Source: Chryseobacterium capnotolerans (GTDB lineage Bacteria > Bacteroidota > Bacteroidia > Flavobacteriales > Weeksellaceae). Taken from it: a stretch of 64,000 nucleotides of DNA. The notes under the pieces are model-generated. The model was not told the origin of the DNA and ran no database searches. It saw only the letters and a list, made by a program, of their open reading frames with translations. This document shows, piece after piece, positions 55,208 through 64,000 of the stretch. Position 1 is the first letter of the stretch; each line of letters starts with the position of its first letter. Location: the NCBI RefSeq assembly GCF_021278965.1, contig NZ_CP065589.1, positions 873,001-937,000 on the forward strand. The letters are read 5' to 3'. The position numbers were made by a program, and so were the translations under genes.

Positions 55208-56407
55208 TCAATCCTTCACAAACCGATTGACAAACATCGCGGCGGCAATATCTCCTACGGAATTCAGTACAGTAGCCAGAGGATCTACCAGAGTTCCGAT
55301 AATCATAACCGCTGGAATAGCTTCCTGAGGCAATTTATAGACCGAGATCATTAGCATTTCCCCAATATATCCGCCATTAGGAATTCCACCTGCAACAATA
55401 CTTACGAAAACTGTGATCCCTAATGCTAAAAGTAAATTGGCCGGATCAAAAAAATCTTTTCCAATAATTAAAAAAGCCACATAGATTTTAATAATCGAAG
55501 ACATCGAAGACCCATTTTTATGCAAGGTTGTTCCAATAGGAATCACCAGATTAGCAATAGGGCTTGGAATTCCAATCTTAGAGGCTGCCTGTAAATTAGC
55601 TGGCATGGTAGCAAAGCTGCTACAGGTACTGATAGCGGTAAGAGTTGGGTAGATGGCATTGGTCCAAAAACTCTTCACTCCTTTCTGTCCACTCGCCATA
55701 AAGGCATAAATAGAAAAGAAAACAAGAAAATAAATAATTCCGGCAACATAATATAAGCCTAAAGGTTTAGCATAAAATCCAAAAAGCTGTGGCCCCAATG
55801 TAGAAACCTGATATGCGAAATAAGCTCCAAGACCAATTGGAGCCAGCTTCATGACTAATAAAAGAAGTTCTTTCATGACTTCATATCCTGACGCTATAAA
55901 AACCCTGAATGGTTGTCCTGCATCTCCTGTTTTTCTGGCTGCAAACCCAGTCATGAAGGCAAAAATAAGAAGTGCCAACATGTTTTGTCTTGAAAAAAGA
56001 GCTGTGAATTCTCCCACGGTAAAGAAACTTACAATTCTATTTCCCCAACTGTCCTCGTTCGCTGCTTCGGTTATCATCTCAGAACTTCCCGAAACCCCGG
56101 AAACAGGGAACAAATATACAGCACAGATAGTAAATATAGCAGCCGTCAGAATAAAAAACAGAAAGGTAAGCGCCATGATAAGGATGATCTTTCCAAATTT
56201 GGACTGCTGTTCAAGAGATGCTATAGAATTCGATACGGCAAAGAATACCAGAGGTACAACACTTACAAAAAGAAGATTCAGGAAAATGTCTCCCAACGGT
56301 TTAATGTATTCCACAAAACCCGGAGCAACAATTCCTATAATGCTTCCGATTGTGATTCCCAGAAGTAAAAATAGGATTCCGGAGTAGTTTTTCAGTACCT
56401 CTTTCAT
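55208..56407 (-). CDS. Dicarboxylate/amino acid:cation symporter (DAACS family)
   Basis: The 399-residue protein has about eight hydrophobic helices. Family motifs are LFVSVVPLVFFAVSNSIASL early, AISTCSSFATMPANLQAASKIG (serine-rich re-entrant loop), and VIPIGTTLHKNGSSMSSI with VDPLATVLNSVGDIAAAMFVNR at the end. These are signatures of glutamate/aspartate/C4-dicarboxylate Na+/H+ symporters. It takes up acidic substrates across the inner membrane. It stands alone on the minus strand and is divergent from the cbpA gene. Confidence 0.93.
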   Translation of the reverse strand: MKEVLKNYSGILFLLLGITIGSIIGIVAPGFVEYIKPLGDIFLNLLFVSVVPLVFFAVSNSIASLEQQSKFGKIILIMALTFLFFILTAAIFTICAVYLFPVSGVSGSSEMITEAANEDSWGNRIVSFFTVGEFTALFSRQNMLALLIFAFMTGFAARKTGDAGQPFRVFIASGYEVMKELLLLVMKLAPIGLGAYFAYQVSTLGPQLFGFYAKPLGLYYVAGIIYFLVFFSIYAFMASGQKGVKSFWTNAIYPTLTAISTCSSFATMPANLQAASKIGIPSPIANLVIPIGTTLHKNGSSMSSIIKIYVAFLIIGKDFFDPANLLLALGITVFVSIVAGGIPNGGYIGEMLMISVYKLPQEAIPAVMIIGTLVDPLATVLNSVGDIAAAMFVNRFVKD

Positions 56408-56500
56408 GTGGTAGTTTTTATCAAAGATAGGTTTATTTTTAACACTTTGTTATGCAATTTTCAGACCTAAATTTCATAAATTTGAGTAAACATCGTTTCT

Positions 56501-57412
56501 ATGGCTTATATAGATTACTATAAAACTTTAGGCGTAGATAAAAGCGCAACTCAGGATGACATTAAAAAGGCTTACCGCAAATTAGCCAGAAAATTGCATC
56601 CAGACCTTAATCCTGATGATAAAGAATCAGAAAGAAAATTCAAAGAGCTGAATGAAGCCAATGAAGTTCTCAGCAATCCGGAAAATCGCGCAAAGTATGA
56701 TAAATACGGAGAAAACTGGAAGCATGGTGAGGAGTATGAAAAAGCTCAACAGCAACAGAGACAGCATCAGCAACATCAGAATTATGGTGGTGGTTTCTCA
56801 GGTGCAGACTTTGGCGAAGGCGAAGACTTTTCAGATTTCTTCCAAGATATGTTTGGCGGATCTGGCGGTTTTGGTAAAAGTTCAAGAGGAAGAGCTTCAG
56901 GAAAGTTCAAAGGACAGGATGTACAGGCAGAATTAACCTTGAATTTGAGGGATGCTGCAGTAACTCATCCGCAAACTTTTGAAATCAATGGTAAAAAAGT
57001 AAGAATTACAATTCCAGCCGGTGTCTATGATGGACAGAAAATAAAATTAAAAGGCCACGGAAATCCCGGAATGAATGGAGGACCTAGTGGAGATCTCTAT
57101 ATCACATTCAATATTCCTGTAGACCCGAATTTTGAAAGAGTAGGAGATGACCTTAAAACAAAAGTCATTATTGATTTATATACCGCAGTTTTAGGTGGAG
57201 ATGTAAAGGTGAATACCCTGGATGGAAGTGTCAATCTTAAAGTTAAACCAGAAACCCAAAGCGGAATGACCGTAAGACTGAAAGGAAAAGGATTCCCGAT
57301 CTATAAGAAAGAGGGAGAGCATGGTGATCTTTTTGTAACTTATGAAGTGAAACTGCCTGTAAACCTTACCGATAAGCAGAAAGATCTTTTTGAACAACTT
57401 AAAAATTCCTAG
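56501..57412 (+). CDS. cbpA: DnaJ-like co-chaperone CbpA
   Basis: The 303-residue protein begins with a J-domain (residues 4-70) with the HPD motif at 33-35. A Gly/Phe and Gln-rich linker follows (about 80-130). The two C-terminal beta domains ([29 protein letters not shown] and [19 protein letters not shown]) bind substrate. There is no zinc finger, so it is CbpA rather than DnaJ. It delivers clients to DnaK (Hsp70) under stress. The next gene, 3 bp later, encodes the modulator CbpM. Confidence 0.93.
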   Translation: MAYIDYYKTLGVDKSATQDDIKKAYRKLARKLHPDLNPDDKESERKFKELNEANEVLSNPENRAKYDKYGENWKHGEEYEKAQQQQRQHQQHQNYGGGFSGADFGEGEDFSDFFQDMFGGSGGFGKSSRGRASGKFKGQDVQAELTLNLRDAAVTHPQTFEINGKKVRITIPAGVYDGQKIKLKGHGNPGMNGGPSGDLYITFNIPVDPNFERVGDDLKTKVIIDLYTAVLGGDVKVNTLDGSVNLKVKPETQSGMTVRLKGKGFPIYKKEGEHGDLFVTYEVKLPVNLTDKQKDLFEQLKNS

Positions 57413-57415
57413 GCT

Positions 57416-57718
57416 ATGAGTGAAAGAATATCACGAGAAGAACTCGTAAGAATATACAATATAGAAATCACTTTTTTTGATGAGCTTGTAGATTATGGTC
57501 TGCTGAATATACAGATTGAAAATGAAGTGCATTATCTCATGTATGAAGATCTGCCTGATCTGGAAAAATTTGCCAATTGGCATTATGATCTTGAAATCAA
57601 TCTTCCGGGTATGGAAGTTATTCATAATATGTTGAAGAAACTGGACGCTTTAAAACGAAGAAATAGAGAACTGATGAATAAACTTTCTGCCATCAGTGAT
57701 CAATATGAAGATATTTAG
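57416..57718 (+). CDS. cbpM: Chaperone modulator CbpM
   Basis: A 100-residue MerR-like protein (ISREELVRIYNIEITFFDELVDYGLL) with a helical end (KKLDALKRRNRELMNKL). It matches the CbpM plan: a small MerR-type helix-turn-helix region that binds the CbpA J-domain and blocks its action on DnaK. It is cotranscribed with cbpA. Assignment rests mainly on context plus this pattern. Confidence 0.88.
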   Translation: MSERISREELVRIYNIEITFFDELVDYGLLNIQIENEVHYLMYEDLPDLEKFANWHYDLEINLPGMEVIHNMLKKLDALKRRNRELMNKLSAISDQYEDI

Positions 57719-57753
57719 CTTAGTTTTGTAGCTTTTTAAAGCAACAATGTATT

Positions 57754-58281
57754 ATGAGTGAGGAAAAAGTGATTATATTAAAACCTGAGAGAAAGATCTT
57801 TGAAGATATTTATTTTAGCGGCAATCAAGGAAGTCTGCTTTTTTCTCCTACCACAAAAGGCAAAACAATAACAACGATTGCAGCTGCAGTGATTTTACTT
57901 GTTGCATTTCTTTTTAAAGGCTGGTTCAGCAAGGAAAGTCAGGGTATTTTATACTTTTTCAGCTTTATTTTATTGTTATGTGCTGTTTTTCTGTCTGTAA
58001 GCGTTAATAAAGTTTCGAGATGGAGAAAACAGGTGAATCACTACCTGAATACACTGGAAAAATGTAAAGTTTACGAAATAAGATTTGATCATAACTTTTT
58101 TACAGTCAATATTGATGGTGAAAAAGAAACCAGTGAATGGAAAGACTTCGAATTTTTTGACAGTAATAATGAGTTTATTTCCCTTGAAGGAAAATACAAC
58201 TATATGTTTCCCAGAAAATCGATGAATGAAAGAGATTATTCTTTCCTGAAGACCATTTTAAAAGATAGAATACAATCATAA
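57754..58281 (+). CDS. Membrane protein with YcxB-like C-terminal domain
   Basis: The 175-residue protein has two hydrophobic helices (about 39-56 and 64-82) and a soluble end (ITFDHNFF-type strand, KETSEWKDFEFFDSNNEFISL). This resembles YcxB-like proteins, in which a short pleckstrin-homology-like domain follows two membrane segments. The role is unknown. It lies 35 bp after cbpM and may be cotranscribed. Confidence 0.65.
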   Translation: MSEEKVIILKPERKIFEDIYFSGNQGSLLFSPTTKGKTITTIAAAVILLVAFLFKGWFSKESQGILYFFSFILLLCAVFLSVSVNKVSRWRKQVNHYLNTLEKCKVYEIRFDHNFFTVNIDGEKETSEWKDFEFFDSNNEFISLEGKYNYMFPRKSMNERDYSFLKTILKDRIQS

Positions 58282-58311
58282 AAAAAATCAGAGCATTTGC
58301 TCTGATTTTTA
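58281..58311. terminator. Bidirectional terminator
   Basis: AAATCAGAGC pairs with GCTCTGATTT, with an A-run before and a T-run after, between two convergent genes. Confidence 0.88.
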
Positions 58312-58333
58312 TTTTATAGTGTTGTGTTCTGGT

Positions 58334-59317
58334 TTAGTCCAGCCAGCCCATTTCTTTCATCCACTCATCATTGTAGATCTTTCCTACATATCTTGAACCG
58401 TGGTCGTGAAGTAAAACTACGATAACATCATCTTTAGTGAACTGATCTTTCATCTGAATTAATGATGCAATAGCACTTCCTGCAGAATATCCGCAGAAAA
58501 TTCCTTCCTCTTTAGCCAGTTTTCTTGCATAGATTGCTCCGTCCTTATCCGTTACTTTTTCAAAGTGATCAATAACAGACATATCATAGTTTTCAGGGAT
58601 GATATCTTCACCAATTCCTTCAGTGATATAGGTATACGCGTGATCGTAGTGTAATTCTCCGGTTTCGTGGAATTCTTTAAGAATAGAACCGTAAGTGTCG
58701 ACCCCGATTATTTTAATATCTTTATTTTTTTCCTTGAAGAATGTGCCACATCCTGTAATGGTTCCCCCTGTTCCGGCTCCTGCTACGAAGTGAGTAAGTT
58801 TTCCTTCTGTCTGTTCCCAGATCTCCGGTGCTGTAGATTCATAGTGAGCAGTTCTGTTAGATAGGTTATCATATTGGTTTACATACCATCCGTTTTCGGT
58901 CTCCTTTGCCAGTCTTTTAGATACTGAATAGTAAGAACGTGGATCTGTAGGCTTCACATCTGTAGGACAAACAATTACTTCTGCTCCTACCGCACGAAGG
59001 ATATCGCACTTTTCTTTAGATTGCTTGGAATTGGTTACAAAGATACATTTGTAGCCTTTGATGATAGCAGCCAGTGCTAATCCCATTCCTGTATTTCCAG
59101 AAGTTCCCTCAATGATGGTTCCTCCAGGTTTTAATCTGCCGTCTTTTTCGGCATCTTCGATCATTTTAAGAGCCATTCTATCCTTTACCGAGTTTCCAGG
59201 GTTGAATGTCTCAACTTTTGCTAAAACTAATGCCGGAAAGTCTTCACCCAGTACATTGTTAAGTTTTACCAATGGTGTGTTTCCTATAGTTTCAAGGATA
59301 TTTTTTGCGTATTTCAT
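58334..59317 (-). CDS. Cysteine synthase / cystathionine beta-synthase-like PLP enzyme
   Basis: The 327-residue protein has the PLP lysine Lys45 in NPGNSVKDRMAL, TIIEGTSGNTGMGLA with the phosphate-binding loop, and GAGTGGTITG. These match the cysteine synthase / cystathionine beta-synthase family. It lacks C-terminal CBS domains. It may make cysteine from O-acetylserine and sulfide, or use serine and homocysteine; the specificity cannot be told by eye, though the pattern YDNLSNRTAHYESTAPEIW suggests a CBS-like form. Convergent with the YcxB-like gene. Confidence 0.88.
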   Translation of the reverse strand: MKYAKNILETIGNTPLVKLNNVLGEDFPALVLAKVETFNPGNSVKDRMALKMIEDAEKDGRLKPGGTIIEGTSGNTGMGLALAAIIKGYKCIFVTNSKQSKEKCDILRAVGAEVIVCPTDVKPTDPRSYYSVSKRLAKETENGWYVNQYDNLSNRTAHYESTAPEIWEQTEGKLTHFVAGAGTGGTITGCGTFFKEKNKDIKIIGVDTYGSILKEFHETGELHYDHAYTYITEGIGEDIIPENYDMSVIDHFEKVTDKDGAIYARKLAKEEGIFCGYSAGSAIASLIQMKDQFTKDDVIVVLLHDHGSRYVGKIYNDEWMKEMGWLD

Positions 59318-59425
59318 AAATGTTTTATATGCGGTGCAAAGATAATGCTTTTAAAATTATCTGTATTGAGATCATAAGCTAATACAGATGATTAAAAGCT
59401 TAATTTTTTTAACCCCATAGTAAGA

Positions 59426-60655
59426 TTAGTTATACTTAATTACTTTCACCGGAGAAATCTTACTGATCAGATAACTAGGAATAATTAATGCGAGAGCAGA
59501 TATCGCCAAAATTCCTAATGAAATGGAAACAATGGCAATAGGATTAAGATCTACCGGAACAGTGCTTACATAGTAATTTTCAGGATTAAGCTTAATAATT
59601 CCAAAGAATTTCTGAATTAAAATTAATCCTAATCCAATGGCATTACCATATAAAAGTCCCGGAATCATGATGATAAGGGTATAATTGATAAAAGTAGCTC
59701 TAATCTGCGCATTGCTTGCTCCTAAGGTCTTAAGTAGACCGATAGAGTTCGTTCTTTCAATAATAAGGATGAGAAGAACCATAATAATATTAATAACCAC
59801 TACAATCAGCATGATGATGATGATAAGAGCGATATTGGTATCAAAAATACTGATCCAGTCAGTAATCTGTGGAAATTTCTCTGTTGCTTTTTCAGCATAG
59901 TTTTTATAACCGATCAGCTTTTCAATATCAGGGAAATCTTTATCAATATCATTCACATTTTTTAGGAAAATATCAATTCCTCCAATCTCGTCAGGTTTCA
60001 TATCCTGAATTTTTCTCGCATGATTAATTCCACCAATCACAAACTGTTCATCGATGAGCTTAATGTCTGTTCTATAGATTCCAATGATTTTAAATTTTCT
60101 ATAAAGAGGTTTTTGATCGGCTTTTAAGAATACTGTGACTATACTGTCGTTGACCTTAAGATGGAGATCATTGGCTATTTTTTGTGAAATAGTAACATCA
60201 CTGTTGAAACCTACTTCAGTTACCTTAGGTGTAGTTCCGGCAATAAGGAATTTTTTAAATCGTAAACTGTCAAAATCTTTTCCGATTCCTTTAAATATAA
60301 TTCCTGCAAAATTATGCTCATTACGCATAATTCCGGTAACCGTTACATATTTTTGGGTAGCTTCCACATCAGGAAGTTCCTTGATCTTGGCAATATTCAG
60401 TCCCTGGTTATCTAAAACCGAGGTATTATAAGAAGAATTAGATCGGGTAGATCTTACCGTAATGTGTCCGCTGAAATCTGCGAGTCTCTCTTTAATAGCT
60501 TTTTTGGAACCGAATCCGGTGGCTACCGTAATCAGGGAAACAATAATTCCCAGTGCTACGGAAAGCCTGCCAATGAAGATGATAACCCTTGAAAGGTTAT
60601 TTTTGTTATCTTTGGAAAACGCTATTTTTCTAGAGAAATATAAAGGAAACTTCAA
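59426..60655 (-). CDS. LolC/FtsX-family ABC transporter permease
   Basis: The product has a first membrane segment (RVIIFIGRLSVALGIIVSLITVATGFG) and three more in the last third (IALIIIIMLIVVVINIIMVLLIL ...). A large periplasmic domain lies between, the layout of the MacB/FtsX/LolC family. KFPLYFSRKIAFSKDNKNNLSR is the usual start region; a TTG at 60655 begins right there, while an ATG at 60724 would overlap the divergent DUF1343 gene by 65 bp. LolC-like proteins release lipoproteins from the inner membrane. No ATPase gene is adjacent. The lipoprotein-release role is inference from the family. Confidence 0.85.
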   Translation of the reverse strand: MKFPLYFSRKIAFSKDNKNNLSRVIIFIGRLSVALGIIVSLITVATGFGSKKAIKERLADFSGHITVRSTRSNSSYNTSVLDNQGLNIAKIKELPDVEATQKYVTVTGIMRNEHNFAGIIFKGIGKDFDSLRFKKFLIAGTTPKVTEVGFNSDVTISQKIANDLHLKVNDSIVTVFLKADQKPLYRKFKIIGIYRTDIKLIDEQFVIGGINHARKIQDMKPDEIGGIDIFLKNVNDIDKDFPDIEKLIGYKNYAEKATEKFPQITDWISIFDTNIALIIIIMLIVVVINIIMVLLILIIERTNSIGLLKTLGASNAQIRATFINYTLIIMIPGLLYGNAIGLGLILIQKFFGIIKLNPENYYVSTVPVDLNPIAIVSISLGILAISALALIIPSYLISKISPVKVIKYN

Positions 60656-60659
60656 GCTT

Positions 60660-61856
60660 ATGAATTTAGATTTCAAAATTAAAAATTTACTTCTGATTTG
60701 CCTAATTTTTTTAGGAGTATTCAACCAATATTATTCTCAAACTCAAGTTCAACCGGATTTTAAAACCGGGGCAGATCAGCCTGAGCTTTATTTACCCCTA
60801 TTAAAAGATAAAACCATTGGAGTCGTTACAAATCAGACAGGATTGATGAGTGATAAGACTCACTTGGTAGATTTTTTAGTGAAAAACGGAGTGAAAATCA
60901 AAGCTATTTTTGCTCCTGAGCATGGTTTCCGAGGAGATGCTGATGCAGGAGCAAAGGTAAAAAACGGAGTAGATGTGAAAACAGGAATTCCTATTGTTTC
61001 CCTTTATGCCAGCAACAAAAAACCGAAGCCTGAACAACTGGCCGGAATTGATCTTGTTGTGTTTGATATTCAGGATGTGGGAGTGAGGTTTTATACCTAT
61101 ATTTCTACTTTGACTTACCTGATGGAAGCAGGTGCTGAAAATAATGTTGAAGTGTTGGTTCTGGACCGTCCCAATCCTCACGATGGATATACTGATGGAC
61201 CGGTCTTGAAAAAAAAATGGGCAAGTTTTGTTGGAATGCATGAGGTTCCGGTAGTGTATGGGCTGACCATTGGTGAGTACGGAAAAATGGTGAATGGAGA
61301 AAAATGGCTGAAAAATGGAGTTCAGGCAAAGTATACTTTAATCCAGATGAAGAACTACCATAAAAAACAGCGTTATCCGATATTAGATAAACCATCACCG
61401 AATTTACCTAATGATAAAGCGATCAATTTATATCCAAGTTTATGCTTTTTTGAAGGAACTCAGGTTTCTGTAGGAAGGGGCACAGATCAGCCTTTCCAAA
61501 TCTATGGTTCACCATGGACGGAATGTTTACCCTATCAATTTACTCCTAAGCCAAGTTATGGCGCTAAAGATCCATTTTTAAACGGTAAACTGTGTTATGG
61601 TGAAGATCTTTCCAATTATCCGAAGGATCTAAGAGAACTGAATCTTGAATGGGTAATCAAGGCTTACCAGAATTACAAAAATCCTCAGCTGGATTTCTTT
61701 TTAAAAAATTTGTGGTTTGATACTCTTTCCGGAACGGATGAATTCAGAAAGCAGATTATTGCGGGTAGATCAATTCCAGAAATTAAGGCTTCATGGAAAA
61801 AAGATCTGGAAGATTTTGAAAAGATCAGAACCCAGTATGTGGTATATGAAGATTAA
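60660..61856 (+). CDS. DUF1343 secreted protein
   Basis: From the ATG at 60660 the protein has a signal peptide ending YYSQ and 398 residues. Core motifs: GVVTNQTGLMSDKTHLVDFL, FAPEHGFRGDADAGAKV and LVVFDIQDVGVRFYTYISTL, then DKPSPNLPND and EGTQVSVGRGTDQPFQIYG. This is DUF1343, an uncharacterised family distantly like exo-beta-N-acetylmuramidase NamZ, which degrades peptidoglycan fragments. That relation suggests a role in cell-wall turnover. The start lies 4 bp from the start of the divergent LolC-like gene, so the promoters must lie in each other's coding sequence. Confidence 0.88.
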   Translation: MNLDFKIKNLLLICLIFLGVFNQYYSQTQVQPDFKTGADQPELYLPLLKDKTIGVVTNQTGLMSDKTHLVDFLVKNGVKIKAIFAPEHGFRGDADAGAKVKNGVDVKTGIPIVSLYASNKKPKPEQLAGIDLVVFDIQDVGVRFYTYISTLTYLMEAGAENNVEVLVLDRPNPHDGYTDGPVLKKKWASFVGMHEVPVVYGLTIGEYGKMVNGEKWLKNGVQAKYTLIQMKNYHKKQRYPILDKPSPNLPNDKAINLYPSLCFFEGTQVSVGRGTDQPFQIYGSPWTECLPYQFTPKPSYGAKDPFLNGKLCYGEDLSNYPKDLRELNLEWVIKAYQNYKNPQLDFFLKNLWFDTLSGTDEFRKQIIAGRSIPEIKASWKKDLEDFEKIRTQYVVYED

Positions 61857-62018
61857 TGGATATCAATCTGGAGTAAAATTTTTAATTGATAAAATTGGAA
61901 GCTGGAGGTTAGATGTTACTTTTAGTCATATTATTACTAAGTAGTCCTTTAAAAAGGGTAAAAGTAATTCTTTATGACCATCATAACTTCCAGCCTCCAG
62001 CTTCTGACTTCCATCCTT

Positions 62019-62224
62019 TTAATCAAAATTTTGGGGTGGATTTTTATCATTTTTACCCTTGTTTAAGATAAAGAGTCCAATCGTTAAACCTACGACACCT
62101 GCAAAAGCAGTTAATAAGGCTCTTTGTAACTTATCTGGAAGATCATTTCCCAGATAATTCATTAAAAAAGGATCACAAAAGTGATCACTGATATGATAAT
62201 ATGATTTCTTCCGAATGGTTTCAT
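62019..62224 (-). CDS. Small membrane protein (frame broken once as read)
   Basis: A short gene on the minus strand reads MKPFGRNHIIISVITFVILF from 62224, then LMNYLGNDLPDKLQRALL and GLTIGLFILNKGK, ending PPQNFD. The parts join if the six-A run at 62164-62169 (plus strand) has seven A, giving 68 residues with two membrane helices. Without the repair only the 47-residue part from MNYLGND is open. It starts 4 bp after the stop of the DUF3575 gene, so it is probably in that transcript. Function unknown. Confidence 0.55.
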
Positions 62225-62228
62225 GGTA

Positions 62229-62858
62229 CTATTTAAATTTGTAGGAGATCATTACACCGCCCCTGTAGGGAATTATTTCACCACTTTTATTAAAGTTTTC
62301 TGCATCATCATAGCGTTTTCCGGTGGTTCTGTCATATCCCTTATAAAAGCTTTGCGAAGTTCCTATAGTGGCATAGAGGTCGAGATTCCAGCGATCAGAT
62401 AATTGAAATTGATATCCTCCGGTAATACCCAACATAATAGAGTATCCTTTTTGGTAAAGATTAGAATTCATGACATATTCTCCATCATCTTTTTGGGTAA
62501 CATTGTCATTCCAATAGTTCCATTTAGCAGCTTTGTATGCCGCAACAGAGACATTCGCTCCTATATACCAATGTTTGAAAGCCTCTTTGAAATAATACCT
62601 TCCTTCAGCAGAAACAGAGTAAAATTGTAACTCATGTCCTGCAAAAGACTTCCACGGTGAGACAAAAACATCTCCTTGTAGGGTGTATTTAGGACTGATC
62701 TGCTTTTCTACAGCTAGGTTAAAAATTCCTATTGGTAAAAAAAGAGCATTACCTTTTACATACAAACCTTTATCTTCGCTTTGTTCCTGTTCCTGAGCCT
62801 TCAGTGAACCTATGCTCAGGAATGCCAAAGCACCCATTAATACTCTGTATTTCATCAA
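62229..62858 (-). CDS. DUF3575 outer-membrane-like protein
   Basis: The 209-residue protein has a signal peptide ending SLKAQ (about residue 22). Alternating beta strands follow, GLYVKGNALFLPIGIFNLAVE and LQGDVFVSPWKSFAGHELQFYSVSAEGRYYF, with an aromatic end, GVMISYKFK. This fits DUF3575, a small outer-membrane beta-barrel of unknown role. Two ATG codons in tandem open it. It follows the thioredoxin-like gene by about 4 bp. Confidence 0.82.
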   Translation of the reverse strand: MMKYRVLMGALAFLSIGSLKAQEQEQSEDKGLYVKGNALFLPIGIFNLAVEKQISPKYTLQGDVFVSPWKSFAGHELQFYSVSAEGRYYFKEAFKHWYIGANVSVAAYKAAKWNYWNDNVTQKDDGEYVMNSNLYQKGYSIMLGITGGYQFQLSDRWNLDLYATIGTSQSFYKGYDRTTGKRYDDAENFNKSGEIIPYRGGVMISYKFK

Positions 62859-62862
62859 GTGT

Positions 62863-64000
62863 TTATTTTATTTGTTTTAATAATTCTTCTGCTAGATTAG
62901 AATCTCTGTTTGCTTGAGTTGCCATGTTTTTAGACATCTCAGCATAATTTTTTGCCATTTCCTTATTCCCTGTTAAGAAATAAAGCTTAGCTAGGATGTA
63001 AGTGTTTTCTGAAGTTTCCCCTCGCATTACAGATTTCTCAGCCCATTCGGTTGCTTTTTTTAAAGAAGATGGTGTCTGTACATGATCTACAAATACCCAT
63101 GCTGCTCTTAAAAGTTCATCCGGATTGAATGTTTCAGGATTTTTGTAATAATCCAAAGCTGCTTTTTCATATTCCGGGAAATTGGCATTTCGCTCGTAAT
63201 AGTTAAGTTTGGTCTGATTCAGTTTAGTAATTGCAGTTTGTTTCCCAACCAATGGTTCAGCCATTTTCATAAAGTAATCATCATTTACTTTTTTGTTTTT
63301 ATCATCAATGGACTGTTCTACGATTTTTGATAGCTTTAACTGGGAATCAAATTCGGTGTATGTTTCTTCGGGAAGAAATTTGATGATCTCTGCTTTTCTG
63401 GAAACAAAGGCTTTATAATTGGAATCTTCTGTAGATTTCAGGAAAAATAGCATAAACCCTATTTCATCTTTTGAAAGAGGTTCAGATGCCTTTTTATTTT
63501 CAAAATACCTTTCAGATGCTTTTTTGGCAAACTCATAATCAGTATCAGAATTAAGCTTCATAATATTGATCAGGAATTGAGGATCTTTTTCCCCATTAGC
63601 AAATCTTTCTTTCAGAGAACCTTTTTTATTCCCTTGTGAATTAATATCCTGAGCCATTGTCACAAACATCCCTTCTTCCATATAACCTGTGTTTCTGGAA
63701 ACAAGTTCGCCTTCACCATTCAGGAAAAGATAAGTAGGGTAAGATCGTACTCCGAATTTAGAAGCAAGATCTCTTCCTTCTCCTTTCTCCATATCAAATC
63801 TTGCATTGATAAAGTTGGTATTGAAGTATTCTCTCACGGATTTCTGAGGAAAAACATTTTTTTCCATCATTTTGCATGGTCCACACCAGGAAGCATACGC
63901 ATCAATAAAAACCAATTTTTTTTCTTTTTTGGCCTTTGCTATAATTTCTTTAAATGGTAGTTCCTGAAACTGTATAGTCTCCTGAGCAGAGATGACAATA
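62863..64000 (-). CDS. Thioredoxin-fold secreted protein (N-terminus outside window)
   Basis: The frame enters from the window end as IVISAQETIQFQELPFKEIIAKAKKEKKL, where ISAQ looks like the end of a signal peptide. It continues VFIDAYASWCGPCKMMEKNV, a thioredoxin fold with the WCGPCK active site. A helical C-terminal part follows, with repeat-like segments (LRAAWVFVDHVQTPSSLKKATEW ... TYILAKLYFLTGNKEMAKNYAEM). It should act as a thiol-disulfide protein in the periplasm. An internal TTG at 63915 would cut the fold, so the gene surely starts beyond 64000. It leads the unit with DUF3575 and the small membrane gene. Confidence 0.88.
   Translation of the reverse strand, partial: IVISAQETIQFQELPFKEIIAKAKKEKKLVFIDAYASWCGPCKMMEKNVFPQKSVREYFNTNFINARFDMEKGEGRDLASKFGVRSYPTYLFLNGEGELVSRNTGYMEEGMFVTMAQDINSQGNKKGSLKERFANGEKDPQFLINIMKLNSDTDYEFAKKASERYFENKKASEPLSKDEIGFMLFFLKSTEDSNYKAFVSRKAEIIKFLPEETYTEFDSQLKLSKIVEQSIDDKNKKVNDDYFMKMAEPLVGKQTAITKLNQTKLNYYERNANFPEYEKAALDYYKNPETFNPDELLRAAWVFVDHVQTPSSLKKATEWAEKSVMRGETSENTYILAKLYFLTGNKEMAKNYAEMSKNMATQANRDSNLAEELLKQIK

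Overview
The window looks like chromosomal DNA of a Chryseobacterium-like member of the Flavobacteriia (Bacteroidota). The evidence is low G+C with very AT-rich intergenic DNA, a gliding-motility lipoprotein (GldB) near NAD synthase, two SusC/SusD pairs, a nuclease with a type IX secretion C-terminal domain, TAnnTTTG-type promoters, an HMG-CoA synthase of the mevalonate pathway, and many short lipoproteins. No tRNA, rRNA, CRISPR array, phage or transposase gene was seen.

Layout. 1-5.0 kb: gldB (cut by the window edge), a leucine-rich-repeat protein, two GNAT acetyltransferases, nadE, then a barnase-like RNase, an archaemetzincin-like lipoprotein and a barstar-like inhibitor. 5.4-10.6 kb: cytidine deaminase, an old yellow enzyme, a DUF2752 protein, an orphan Hcp/TssD tube protein, and membrane genes including a GIDE-like protein followed by LemA. 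10.7-18.5 kb: secreted endonuclease I, DUF4136 and DUF5522 proteins, a small HExxH protein, an 18-copy heptanucleotide array, a PLP-dependent deaminase, a glucosaminidase with LysM, hemL, and two tandem copies of a small secreted protein. 18.7-23.3 kb: two CodA-like amidohydrolases flanking an AraC regulator, plus an ankyrin lipoprotein. 23.3-29.2 kb: a TonB receptor with a beta-helix lipoprotein, divergent from a two-component system. 29.3-40.6 kb: a TnpR-passenger-like protein, alpha-amylase lipoprotein, GreA/B-like protein, a 24-residue-repeat protein, thyA, a polytopic membrane protein, a 142-bp tandem repeat, an M1 peptidase and HMG-CoA synthase. 40.9-50.3 kb: two paralogous SusC/SusD operons with matching leaders. 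50.4-54.8 kb: AraC regulator divergent from aldehyde dehydrogenase, alcohol dehydrogenase and DUF779. 55.2-64 kb: dicarboxylate symporter, cbpA-cbpM, a cysteine-synthase-like enzyme, a LolC-like permease, DUF1343, DUF3575 and a thioredoxin-like protein cut by the window end.

A striking property of the sequence as given is at least ten single-base frame breaks, nine in A/T runs and one in a C run. They hit genes expected to be functional (thyA, HMG-CoA synthase, aldehyde dehydrogenase, SusC, AraC, DUF779 and others). Each is restored by adding or removing one base in the run, and the repaired lengths fit the families. The simplest reading is consensus error in the assembly, so these genes should not be taken as dead without checking.

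The best candidates for undescribed biology are the anchored barnase / archaemetzincin lipoprotein / barstar cassette, the secreted protein made of six exact-length 24-residue repeats, and the inverted repeat abutting the start codon of both SusC genes. The LemA/GIDE membrane operon and the several dispersed palindromic repeat families also deserve attention.
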